64,000 nt of DNA from Aphelocoma coerulescens (taxonomy: Eukaryota > Chordata > Aves > Passeriformes > Corvidae): contig NC_091023.1 in assembly GCF_041296385.1 (NCBI RefSeq), forward strand, positions 7,812,924 through 7,876,923, given 5' to 3'. A model generated the notes under the pieces. It saw only the letters and a list, made by a program, of their open reading frames with translations. It was not told the origin of the DNA and ran no database searches. The position numbers were made by a program, and so were the translations under genes. Shown piece after piece: positions 1-10,755 of this stretch (within the stretch, counting starts at the first letter, position 1; every line of letters begins with the position of its first letter).

Positions 1-469
1 CCTCCACGCAGTAAGTGGTGACACTGCTGGTGCCACCATTAACCACTCATTGCAAAGAGCACAGACTCCTACCCACGGGGAAGCAGAAAGGAAAAAACCC
101 AAAAGATTTATTTCTTTGCACCACAAAACCTGTTTGACAGTTCAACAGTCACCCTGGTTCTCGGGGCAGTTAACGCAAGACCAGGAAGGAACCTGGAGCT
201 CTCTGCTTCTTTCGGATCCTCAGAGATCTCATAGGTATGGGAATTGTGACAAAAGGAAAATGAAAACCGGGATTGTTCAATAAGATGCATCTGCAACACA
301 GGGGAAGAAAACGTTTCCTTTTTTCCTGAGTATTCTCATTAAAGCCCTTTGTGTTCTGTGTTTTCAAAAACAACGCAAAAGTACAAGTTAAAGATATTTT
401 GACTTCATTGTCCAGCACTTAAAACCAGCTGAGAGGACAGACTGAAGAAAACTATGAATGGAACTGTAC
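1..469. other. Non-coding sequence left of the CpG island
   Basis: Moderate-GC sequence without repeats or recognisable exons. If the candidate first exon at 1570 is real, this is part of its first intron. Short open frames here match nothing known to me. Confidence 0.5.
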
Positions 470-1119
470 ATCTCTTCGGCGTGCTGAAGGAAGCGCCAAG
501 CCGTGCGGTGTGACACCAGCAGCGCCTGTAACGCTGCGGGAATAAAGGGGCGGCGAGAAAAACATTTTGCCACGAGCGTGAATGAGTGTTAAAACATCGT
601 CCCGGGGAGACGCTGTCGCTGACAGCCCTTTGAAAAGAGGTCACCCCTGACACTGCGGGGCAAAACCGCACTGCCTCCTCCTCATTAGCGGTGTTGGAAT
701 AACCCAGCGAGCGCTCATCGCTTCCCGGAGCAATGCCGGGCTCCTGAGGGATGCTATTGCTGCTCCACAGCGCTCCAGCTGCAGCAGCACCGCCTCCAGA
801 CCCCACTGCCCACAGGGCATCGCAGCAGCGACCCTCCCCCGCGCTCCGGGTATGGTACATGGCGTTATATAATACGTGAAAAATAGCAAGTGCCAGCAGC
901 AAGGCAAAACTGGAAGAAAACACGTCAGATAACGTTGACACAGTACAGTTTAAACAAAGGTGGTTAAATAGGCAGCATTAAGTGCCTCCGCCCCAGATTT
1001 TGGAGGCACTCAGCACGCAGCTGGCAAGAAGACTTCGGCACGGGAGCGTTCAAGGCGCAGGGAGGGAGGAGCCGGCCGGGGCCGCCCCCGGGGCGGTGGT
1101 GCCTTTCTCCTGTAGCGGG

Positions 1120-1507
1120 CACCGCCGGGCGGGCGGCACGGGCTGTGCTGTGCCCCTCTCACCGCCAGGCGGGCGGCACGGGCTGTGCTGTGCCCCTCTC
1201 ACCGCCGGGCGGGCGGCACGGGCTGTGCTGTGCCCCTCTCACCGCCGGGCGGGCGGCACGGGCTGTGCTGTGCCCCTCTCACCGCCGGGCGGGCGGCACG
1301 GGCTGTGCTGTGCCCCTCTCACCGCCGGGCGGGCGGCACGGGCTGTGCTGTGCCCCGTCACCCCCGGGCACCGCCGGGCGGGCGGCACGGGCTGTGCTGT
1401 GCCCCTCTCACCGCCGGGCGGGCGGCACGGGCTGTGCTGTGCCCCGTCACCCCCGGGCACCGCCGGGCGGGCGGCACGGGCTGTGCTGTGCCCCTCTCAC
1501 CGCCGGG
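1120..1507. repeat. 40-bp GC-rich minisatellite, about nine copies
   Basis: The unit core CTGTGCTGTGCCCC recurs at 1143, 1183, 1223, 1263, 1303, 1343, 1392, 1432 and 1481. Spacing is 40 bp, except two 49-bp units (from 1343 and from 1432) that carry a 9-bp longer linker containing GTCACCCCCGGGC. Copies are almost identical, with one G-to-A change at 1167, which suggests recent expansion. The unit is one base over a multiple of three and free of stops, so open frames arise in every frame. These are not genes. Confidence 0.97.
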
Positions 1508-1569
1508 ACACCTCGCGGAGCCCCGGCCGCCGCCCCTCAGGGGCCGCCCGGCCCGCAGGAGGTACTCAC

Positions 1570-1880
1570 CGGCCGCGGGCAGCGCCGGGCCGGCTCCCCG
1601 CACCCCGCGGGGCGAGGGGGCCCGGCCCAGGGTCCCGGCTGTGCCCGTGCTGGAGAGGCGCCCGCTGGTCCCAGGCGTTGCCCCGGCGCGCTGAGGCGAG
1701 CCCGGCCTGCGGAGCGAACGGCCCCGCGCCCGCTCAAGCCCCGGGGAACGGCGGCCACAGCCGGGGCCGGGCAGCGCCGGTGCTGCTGCTCCGCCCTTGG
1801 AGCTCTCAGCGCTCCCGAACCGGCGCCGCTTCAGCCCGAACGTGCCTTCTTCGCTCGGCTGTTCTTGCTGAAAATAGCGT
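1570..1880 (-). other. Candidate non-coding first exon of a gene continuing left (SPSB4 candidate)
   Basis: Read on the minus strand, the island gives GCGGCCG|GTGAGTACC with the exon ending at 1570. The intron side (GTGAGTA) is a near-perfect donor. The upper limit (start of transcription) is not defined and 1880 is only where the island ends. The minisatellite at 1120-1507 would lie within the first intron. No conserved protein is seen, so this would be 5' UTR. Confidence 0.35.
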
Positions 1881-4800
1881 AAGGCGACACTGAGAACTTC
1901 TACAGATATCTGTGGAAGTATGTAAAATTTTCGATTGTGGATCGCAGAGAGTTTTACTGAGTAGCTTGCCGTAGATCAGCACGTAAAGGCAGTCCTCTCA
2001 CACATGGAAACAGAGGGGTCAGAGATATTGGAATAGGTGTCTGGGAGTATGGAATGGCGTGGCATCTGGTAGGAAGTTTCTAAGCTTGTAAACGCGAGTT
2101 GTGAACATCTGTCTGCTTCGTAACTTGCCCTCTCAGGTGTAAGAAAAAATCAAGTAATACACAAATCAAAATGTTACCAGCTATCATGCAGGAAATGTGA
2201 TCCACACTGAAGGGAAGTATGTGCAGGTTATGTAATTTTATATACTTCTATTAAGAGCCCACATAAATTAGTCCTGTTTTTTTTAATAAACACTCAGAGC
2301 TCATGTTCTAAACCATTTTAAAAAATGTTCTGTTTTCACAAGCACAAGGAATCTGTGTCTAGGCATGGTATCTGTGCAAGTGTGCCCACAGGCACCTGCC
2401 AAGGGCGTGTCAGCAGCTCAAATCTGCTGGGCTCTGCTTTAGCTGCGTGGCCAAAGCAGACACCTGCCCCACCTGAGATGGGCACGTTAATGCTTGGTGA
2501 AATCAATCCAACCTTTGTGTGCTAAAGCATGGAGATACACAGTTAAAATATGGAAACTACTTCTCCCAAGCACTGTAGTGCCATTTGATGCTGGAAGTTG
2601 GGGTTTGGATTTCAGTTCTCTGTGACAGTGAGGTGTGTGGAGGATATCAAAGGGTGGTGTGCATTCCAAATTAGGCACAATAAACCTGCTGGAGAAGTTC
2701 TATCTTTACATATGAACTTCTCTGTTGATTTACAGTTTTTGAGACTTTTGTGCTACCATAATAAATTCTGACCCATTTTGTATATAAATCAAACAATATT
2801 GTCCTGGAAAGCAGGAACAAGTTACATCCAATCACTTTTATTAGAACACTACAAAAATTACCCAAAGTATCTTTTATACATATAAATCATGTTTTCCTTT
2901 CAGTTCTGAAAATTGTGTGATGCTTCATACCAGGACTACAGTGGGAGAATGGAGAATTTGATGTTTGGAAAGTGGGAATATATCTGGTTTTTCAAATGGT
3001 AAAAGTTACTCTAATATCAATGAATCATGAAATACCAGAACCTAAAAAACTCACTGATCAAAGGCTGAATACTCCTGTCATGAACCTCACCCATTCCATA
3101 TTTGGAATTTAAAAAAAAATTATTAACATGTAATGATGACTCAAAACTTTCTCTAGTTTGAAGTGCCAATGACGTTGTGCTAGAAGAGGCTCAGAGGGCA
3201 GTGAGTTGTATAAGTGGCAAAGTATTCACAGAAAAAGGCAAGTAATACTGATCTTTTGCCCTTTTTGTTTTTAGTATCTTCTTAGCATTTAAAAGAATCA
3301 GACATTCTGCTTCCTGACAAGTTTTGCACAGCCCAAGTTCGGGAGTAACATTCCTTAAGAAGCCACTTGATGGAGGGGTTAAGACAGAAAATTTGCTCAT
3401 CATTTCATGTTACAAAATGTCATGGGGATGCAATAAATTTAAAAGCCAAGCACTGCATATCCAAATTAGTACAGAATTGTACCCAGTACATGTAAAATTA
3501 AAGTTTGCAGTTCTGTATTAAAGTTAATTATCTTTAAAATGTATTTGGTCAGTCATGACATGATGATGTATTTCACACAGAATTCAGCTTTGTTAGTGGA
3601 GCCTTGTCCAGCCTAGAGATTCATTCCAAGACCTAATTCATAGGCACAACCAAGAGCATTTCCCTGCTGAAAGGAATATACCAGGTGACATTAGAAAGGA
3701 CAACAGAGAACAGAAATGAAACCAGCAATCCCAAAAACCTCCCAGTGTTATCAAGGATGCCAGTTTATTTTCATGTTTGCTCTAACTTGCAGTGAGCCCA
3801 TGCATTTATCAGAGCAAATTTAAATTCTTCATTCCTCAACACAGACTACAGAACAGTGATAAATGCAGGAGGCTCATCTGTAAGTCTTGTTACTGATGCA
3901 GCTTTTTGCTTGATATTTAATAATGATTGTGACACTGTTCCTTGACAAAAATCAAATTTAAAAACTCTATCAAGCCATCATGTATACTTGCATTAGGAAA
4001 CAGAAGCTTTCAAATGTCGTGAATGAATAATCTGAAGGAATAACTGTATGCATCATTTTGTCTGTTATTCAAAGACTAATTAGACATAAAAGAATAAACC
4101 AGCATAAGAGTAAGCATCAAAAATATAGTTAGCACATAAAGTTATAAAGGCACGCTGTGATTAATAACATCATTGATATTCTTTGTAAGAAAATTTATTT
4201 TTGAACCTAAAATGAGATCTGTATATTTTCTGCACAGACAAAAGCCACGTGGCTCTTCATTAACCTAAGATCAGCAGAGATGAGACACATGTGGGGGTGG
4301 GAGGGAAGAAGAACAAAATCTTGCAAAACCAATTTGTTGCACTGAAAATGAATAGAAATAATAGCCTTGTAATGACAGAAATAATTTTCTTCAGATAGAG
4401 AGTAATAACCTTTTAAGTTTCCCAATTCTAGAAAATACTCATCACTGTAGTACATAACAAAAATAAATACAATAATAAGTTTAGCACAATATTCCATTGC
4501 CACATTAAAGATACAATAAAGTGTTTTTCTGGAACTTGAGCAAAATTTTGTTAGCAACAACCTTTAAGGTACTAATAAGCCTCACAAGTCATGCCATTGT
4601 TTGTTACTGATCTTGCATAATAAATCTATTCCATTCCTCACTTCATGAATAAAAAAGTTGTCAGAAGACCAGACCATCCCCAGGAGAACATGCTTTTTGT
4701 CCAAGTTATTGAAATAGGCTCCTGAAGTCAACTTTGATGGTGTTACTGATACATTAGTCTTGATTTATATTTATGATCATCACTAAAAATCAAGGTTAGG

Positions 4801-6319
4801 CACAACTAAAGTAAGAGATAAAACCCTGGAATCTGCTTCCAGTCAAAGTGACATTATTGCAGGTGACTTTGCAATATTCTCATATATGATTTCTAGAGAA
4901 GCTAAATATTTGTTTTCCAACACTAGAAGCTACTTCCTGCAATGCTTCTTTAAAGCTTTTTAATAAAATTAGAGATGTGGCGAGAAAGTAAGAAAAAACC
5001 CTCCTACAAAATCCTGGTTCTGTACAAATCTCTGACAGCTTAAGTTTGTGCACATTTTAACTAAGGAAGGAAATAAATTCACATTCCTGTAGTTTTCACC
5101 TGTGCTTTCCAGCATGGTCACATGTATTCACAATGAGTAAATCCCACTGGAGAAAAGCTGCATGCAGGTTATCACAATAACATTGTTTTATATATGACTT
5201 AAACATACATTCATTTTACACATTTATTCTCCTGCCATCTATTTCATTACTACTCTTCAGAGCCAAAGAAGTAGAGCTGCTTTTTGTTAAGATTTGCCAA
5301 TATTTCTATTAAACTATTTTTTTTCACTGAAGTGTACATTGTGAAATTTCTAGAAGACAGGGTCAGAGTTGTAAACCCTTCAGGGACTTATGAACCTAGA
5401 GGAAAATGGAACCCCTAGTGAATTTGAAGGCATTAATATTCAGCCATACAGCTCCAACCTTATTCTGTGTCATATCTAAACTTTTTCTGAACTCTGTTCA
5501 GTGCCAAATTTGTTGTCTGGTGCCAAACTAATTCACTGTCAAATCATATATGCTCTCTTGTCACCAGCAGTTGCCTTTTTTCACAAAATGTGTATTAAAT
5601 CGAAATGAGAAAATAAACATTAATCAATAAGCATTTGAGTGAACAAATGAAGTTTCATTACTATGCTATTTTTCTTTGATTTAGCAACTACCTCATGATT
5701 ACACAAATCTCACCTTGCAGTGCTCACACAATCAATGTTTTTCTACATCACACCCAAGAAAAGCAGTCTTTCACATACTTTGCCAAACCAATAAATTACC
5801 GGCGTAATTCATTTTCTCATTTGAATGAATTAATCCTCCAGCTATTACAGATGTCCTTAAAAATCAGGATTGCATAATACAACCCAGTGTATTTAATAAA
5901 GCTATTTTCTAGAAAATGTTGACTTTACCAAAGGGGTTCAAGTCAGAATTTAAAAAGACAGTCCACCAGTTTATATGCTTCCTCTTATTTGACTGCATTT
6001 TGTGCTAATTTCATATTAATGAAGTATTTGAATCAAATATAAAACAAACCTTAATGTCAAACCCATGAATATAAATCAGAATATGACATGCCAGGGCCTG
6101 TAAGCATATAATGCATGTATGCTCATGAAGATAATTTTGGTGCTGCTGAATATGGAAATATTTAAAAGGAATTTGGAACTGGAGGGGAGGCAGTCTGCAA
6201 TAGTAAGTGCCTGTTGGAAGTTCAGCCCCTCTCTGACACTGCTGCATTTTGGCAGTGGGGAGGAATGGTGGTGCCCTTTCAGGTCTGAGGTACAGCTCTG
6301 CCAATTTAGATTGCCACGA

Positions 6320-6520
6320 GAGGTACATCCTGAGATGTCAGCGAGCATAATTAAAAATGTGAAATAATTTAATGAAATGTTTAATGAATATGCAAATGTC
6401 AGCCCGGAAGAGAACTCATATTTTAATTTGCTGATTTGGGTGAAAGAATAAATTGTTGAATAGAGAGGCAGGAGTGAGCCATTTGTAAATTTACCTGGAG
6501 AGAGGAGGAGATGAAAATAT
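6320..6520. promoter_or_regulatory. Possible conserved regulatory element (octamer plus AATTA motifs)
   Basis: Within 200 bp there are several TAATTAA/AATTTAAT-type homeodomain cores and a perfect octamer ATGCAAAT at 6390-6397, in sequence with little low-complexity character. This composition is common in vertebrate developmental enhancers. Without an alignment it is only a suggestion. Confidence 0.25.
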
Positions 6521-6723
6521 TCTGTTCGCTATCTCATTATAGGACATAATGCCCAGGGCACCTTGCCTGAGGCCAAATCTATTCCTTCATCTATGAGATA
6601 AGAAACTTCTATGTCCTGACTGTGTGTAGAAAATGGTTTGGGTCCTTCTGTGTCCTTCCACAGAAAACACTCTGTGTTCAGGGCTCTCCCAGGAGTGAAG
6701 CTGCAAGTCAAGATATGTGGGCA

Positions 6724-6744
6724 GGGGACAAGGGAGGGGGAGGG
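6724..6744 (+). other. Potential G-quadruplex motif
   Basis: Four G-runs of three or more (6724-6727, 6732-6734, 6736-6740, 6742-6744) are separated by loops of 4, 1 and 1 bases, which fits the standard G-quadruplex pattern. It sits alone in AT-rich intergenic DNA, not at a recognised promoter. Confidence 0.6.
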
Positions 6745-8448
6745 CTCAATAAAAGCCCAGCCAATGTGCAGCTGGGAGGACAATTTCAGGCTTGGCTGGG
6801 TTTGCACTGGGAGAGGTTTCTAAGGAGAGTGTGAATGTCCTTCAGCCACCCCAGATGAGGAGGAGGCAGTGAATGCCAGCAAACCCATGCTGGGTTTAAC
6901 CACATCAGTCCAGCACAAGCTGCAAGCCTGTTCACAGCCAGGAAAACCATCTACAGGTGCCGGGACACTGAACCCCAGACAGCTTTGGCAAACTTAATTA
7001 AACCCTTGAGTGGCTTTTGTGCTGTGGGCATTTTCCCTTTACATGTCTGATGCCTGAGAGCGCTTTAGGGCTGTTGATGGAGGCAGAGTTACTGAGTTCT
7101 CCCACTCCAAACTTCTGAGAAATTAAGAGAATGCAAGATATGTAATTTTCTCCCTCTGATATTACATTGTCTTCCTGTCATTAGAGAGTGGTTTAATTAT
7201 CTTGATGTCATTATGTAACATAGTAATAAATGAAGACAAATCTGAAAATAGCAAAGTAATATTGTTCAGATGTGGAACAATCAGGTATAAACTGCAGATG
7301 AGTTTTCAAATAGCTTGTAAACTAGATTACCTGAATGGGAAGTAAAGTCTGTGTGGGAATCATCAATGGGTTACAATAAAATAGCCTGATCCCTGAGGGT
7401 TTAGGGTCTATGATTTCACTTCTTAATTGCTTTTCACACCAAGTAGTTCATGTTTAGCTGGAATAAACTGCACATTAATACTGATGGAGAGCAATTAGCT
7501 GACTAAGTACCACTTTGCAATTCTTCAATTCACACCAGAAACAACTGAGCCCTCTAACTCAACAGGTATGTTTTCTTCTTTCTCTCCTTTCTTGACCTAT
7601 ACTTTTATTTTTCCTCAAATCCCAGGTATAAATAGTGAAGAGTAAATATGGCAACATGGATTTCAAAGCGGTCTGACACAGGGTAAAAGCTGTAATTGGT
7701 ATTAGGTATGCTCCAACTGCTGAGGAAAAAAGTGGATTATTACCATGAATGAACAGCAACCAAACTCCAACACAACTACAGTTAATGGAATAAGCAAAAT
7801 TTAACTTGTCATACTCACATTTGTTATACTCTTGTTTTCCCTATACCATAATAGTAAGCCCAGCTTTCAAAGCAAAAGCCAGCCCCACTGAAATGTATTA
7901 TCTGTCTTCTGGAGAACTAAGAAAAGCAGAACTACTAATCAAAGCTGAAGTATGTAACTTTGAACTGACTTTGTGTTGTGAAATAATACCGGCAATCAGA
8001 ATTTATGAAGAAGCTATGAAATAACGTTCCATCAAATGATTAAAATGTATTATTTGGATGGGATGGAAGCTACGGGAAGAGGGATATGTAATATAATTAG
8101 AAAAAACAGTGGAGCAGAACATAATAGTCCAGTGACAAATCTGTAGGGTGGGAAGTGCACACCAGAGCAATATTTGGATTATGGAGCAGTAACAACAGTA
8201 GGATCTCTGCAGCACGATTGCCTGTTCTCAGGAAATGAGGTTGAGAAAATTAATTTGCTCAAATGCATAGTTAATAAAATACCTGTTGCCTCTGGTGCAG
8301 TTTTCCCAGTTGATTCTTCACAGAGTAACAGAATGAACAAACTTCCATTTCCCCCAGTGGAGAGAATCATTCAGACAATGAGTATGAAGTTAAAATTAAG
8401 CTAAAATAAGTAAGATAATAGAACAGATTTTAAACAGCTTGTAAATGA

Positions 8449-8678
8449 CAGGTTTAGATTAGATAATAGGAAAAAATTCTCTGCTGTGAGGGTGGTGAGA
8501 CACTGGCACAAGTTGTCCAGAGAAGTTGTGGATGTCCTTAAGCCTGGAATTCCTCATTCAGTGCCAGGTTGGATAGGGCTTGGAACAGCCTGATCTAGTG
8601 AAAGGTGTCCCTGCCCGTGACGGGAGGGTTGGAACAAGATGTTCTGATTTCCCATCTAACCCAGGCCATTCTATGAAT
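8449..8678 (+). mobile_element. CR1-type LINE 3' fragment, sense
   Basis: Sequence typical of avian CR1 tails: AGGAAAAAATTCT, GGGTGGTGAGACACTGGCAC, GTTGTGGATGTCC, GATCTAGTGAAAGGTGTCCC and GGAGGGTTGGAAC, ending at CATTCTATGAAT, the usual 3' terminus. It is truncated at the 5' side and carries no open reverse transcriptase frame. It has diverged from the consensus I recall, so it is an old copy. Confidence 0.9.
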
Positions 8679-9789
8679 ATTAAAAATACAGTATTTAACT
8701 ATTAATTATGCCTTCTCTACCATCCTCCAACAGTTCAGCCATGAAGTTTCATCAACCTGGACCAGCACAGGCAGCTGTGTGCAACTGAGGGTACCCATGT
8801 GATGCTGCACAGGGAGCTGTTGGGCTCAAATTATGTTTAATTTCAGAAAATTGGATTCCAATTATAAATTTTCATCTGGCTGATGCTTGACTTGTAAAGC
8901 CTGGAAACATACGTACAATCTCTTATCTCTGTGAAAGCACCAAATTTTAATGCAATGTGGGGAATATACTGGACTTCAATGCCTTCCCAAACTTTTCACT
9001 TTGGATATTTCAAAATACTGTGTAAGTAACTACATTTACTCTTCAAGTGAAATCCACTAAACTGAACATATTAGAACTTTGCTAAAGTTTGTGATAAAGT
9101 TTAGGAAAACACCACAGATGTTCATGGTGGGGGACATGCTGTCCAAGTATACTGATGAATAAGTATCTCTCACCCTCTTTTCATACCTGAAAGGAGTCAT
9201 TTCATTATTTTTTTCCTCTTGCAAGTCAATGGAGAGAGCTGAAAACCTCAAAGTTATTTTTTCCGACTGTGTAAGTGCTAAGTTAGGAGGTGCACATCAT
9301 CCTGAGAAGCAGAGAAACATAATTTAATGATGGTTCTTTGAAGAGAAGTTTCTTAATGAGGAAGTGAGCACAGAAACTGAGCTGCTGCTCAAAGGGTGAA
9401 TGTAATGCTAGATTTCATTTTTATTGTAGATCATCTGTATTGATGACTGTCCCCAACTAGGTGCTGACTTCAACTTTTTCTAATCTCAGCATGGCAGGAG
9501 AAAATAATCATACCCCAGCCATAACTTCTTTTTTAAGTCAGTAGTCAGTCATGGAAAAAGCCCCTGTCACTCAATTTCTTCAGTGCAGCTAATAAAAATA
9601 TAGATTTTTCCTTTCTCAGGCAGTAGAGATGATCAGAAAGAGACTAACAAGAGAAAATGCCCTCGGCAAAATGAGGCTAGAAAAATTCTATTCTCAGTTG
9701 CTGACAAACTGCACATTAAATTTGTCATTTCATTCCAAAACCCTCCAGTCAAAGTGTTTTTCAGTACTTTACTTGAAAGCTGTTAATTT

Positions 9790-9806
9790 AAAAAAAAAAA
9801 AAAAAA
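9790..9806 (+). repeat. A17 homopolymer
   Basis: Seventeen consecutive A. No recognisable cDNA-like sequence or flanking duplication lies upstream, so I do not call a processed pseudogene. Confidence 0.85.
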
Positions 9807-10714
9807 GCCTAAATGGACAAGACATGTGGAATGATATAAAATTCATGTTGATTTTTAAATGAGGTTCCATTAATTTTATAGTTTTGTGTGAATTACTGGA
9901 TTTTATCCCATTTTGGTTTTTGTGGGTTTTTTTCCCCTCCAAGCAGATCTTTTCTTTTGCAAGCAACCAAACCTAAGATGCTCTGCATGGCCCTTGGGTG
10001 CTGTGCCAGCTCTCAGCACTGTGTTAACTTAGTGCAGAACCTGCCTTCCCCAGTGCTGGAGTTCCTGATAATTCTCCTCTTGCAAACCTCACCTTGCAGG
10101 TTCTGGGGGCAGTCCAGGCTGAACTGCCCAACAGGGCACCTCACAGCAGCTGGCTCAACTCAGGAAACTCCAGGGTATCTCAATATTAGATGATGCCTGT
10201 GTGGAAAAGGAGGAGAAGCTACCTGGCAAAGCAGGTAGCCACGTTTCCATGCCATTTTTCTGGTTCTGCAGCCTGCAAAGCACCTCTTGGGACTAAATCC
10301 TTCACAAGCCCCTTTAACATTTATTATAGTGGATATTAGCAAGCACTCAGGACAGGTAATTATTTCTGCTCCTCTTTCAGAGTATAACTGTAGGCTCTGA
10401 GGCAGTGCATTCCCACAGCATTAACATGAACAGATAAAGATGATTACACACATCTCTTCCTTCATGCTGAACTCCCCATTTCGTCTCTGTTTCGTTAAAT
10501 ACAGCCTTTGATTACCGAAAAAAGTAATTATCAAGTTTGTCAGAGGCATGTTAAAAATAATTTTTCCAGCACACAATAGCTGGGTAGATAGGTTAATTTG
10601 CCTAGGCAAGATCTCTCCTGCTTTTCATCTTGATTGCAGAGCTGCTTCATTTGAAATGCATGTTTTCATCACTTCCATTGTAGGTTTCACCTGAGAAATT
10701 GTGTCACTGTTGTA

Positions 10715-10755
10715 TTTTATAATAGACATGAAGAGGTTTTATAATAGACATGAAG
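10715..10755 (+). repeat. Short tandem duplication, 22-bp period
   Basis: TTTTATAATAGACATGAAG occurs at 10715-10733 and again, unchanged, at 10737-10755, separated by AGG. This is a recent small duplication in otherwise unique DNA. Confidence 0.9.

Larger units (their letters stand above)
470..1890. promoter_or_regulatory. CpG island, probable promoter of a leftward gene
   Basis: CpG dinucleotides and G+C rise sharply from about 470 and end near 1890, in contrast to the AT-rich surroundings. The densest part (1540-1850) has many CCGG, GCGC and CCCGCCC-type boxes. A strong minus-strand splice donor at 1570/1569 points to transcription towards the left edge. In human the same-strand gene downstream of SLC25A36 is SPSB4, whose first exon is non-coding as I recall. 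That gene is a candidate from synteny only; no SPSB4 coding sequence is in the window. Confidence 0.6.
1900..8448. other. Intergenic DNA, no gene seen
   Basis: AT-rich unique sequence with short frames only. It includes a G-quadruplex motif at 6724-6744 and a stretch at 6320-6520 dense in homeodomain-like AATTA/TTAAT motifs with an octamer. A second TAAT-rich stretch lies at about 7120-7260. No interspersed repeat is recognised. Confidence 0.6.

Noticed and set aside
405..941. 178-codon minus-strand frame in the CpG island
   Set aside because: Low stop density comes from GC content. There is no recognisable domain or splice context.
1120..1507. Regularly spaced repeats that could be mistaken for a CRISPR array
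   Set aside because: There are no unique spacers, the units are head-to-tail and identical, and the genome is vertebrate.
982..1893. 303-codon open frame and two overlapping frames (1145-1882, 1185-1694) on the plus strand
   Set aside because: They exist because the 40-bp repeat has no stops and shifts frame by one base per unit. The peptide is the same three reading frames in rotation with no domain.
9629..9862. Possible processed pseudogene ending in the A17 run
   Set aside because: The upstream sequence matches no gene I know, and no flanking duplication or poly(A) signal is placed correctly.
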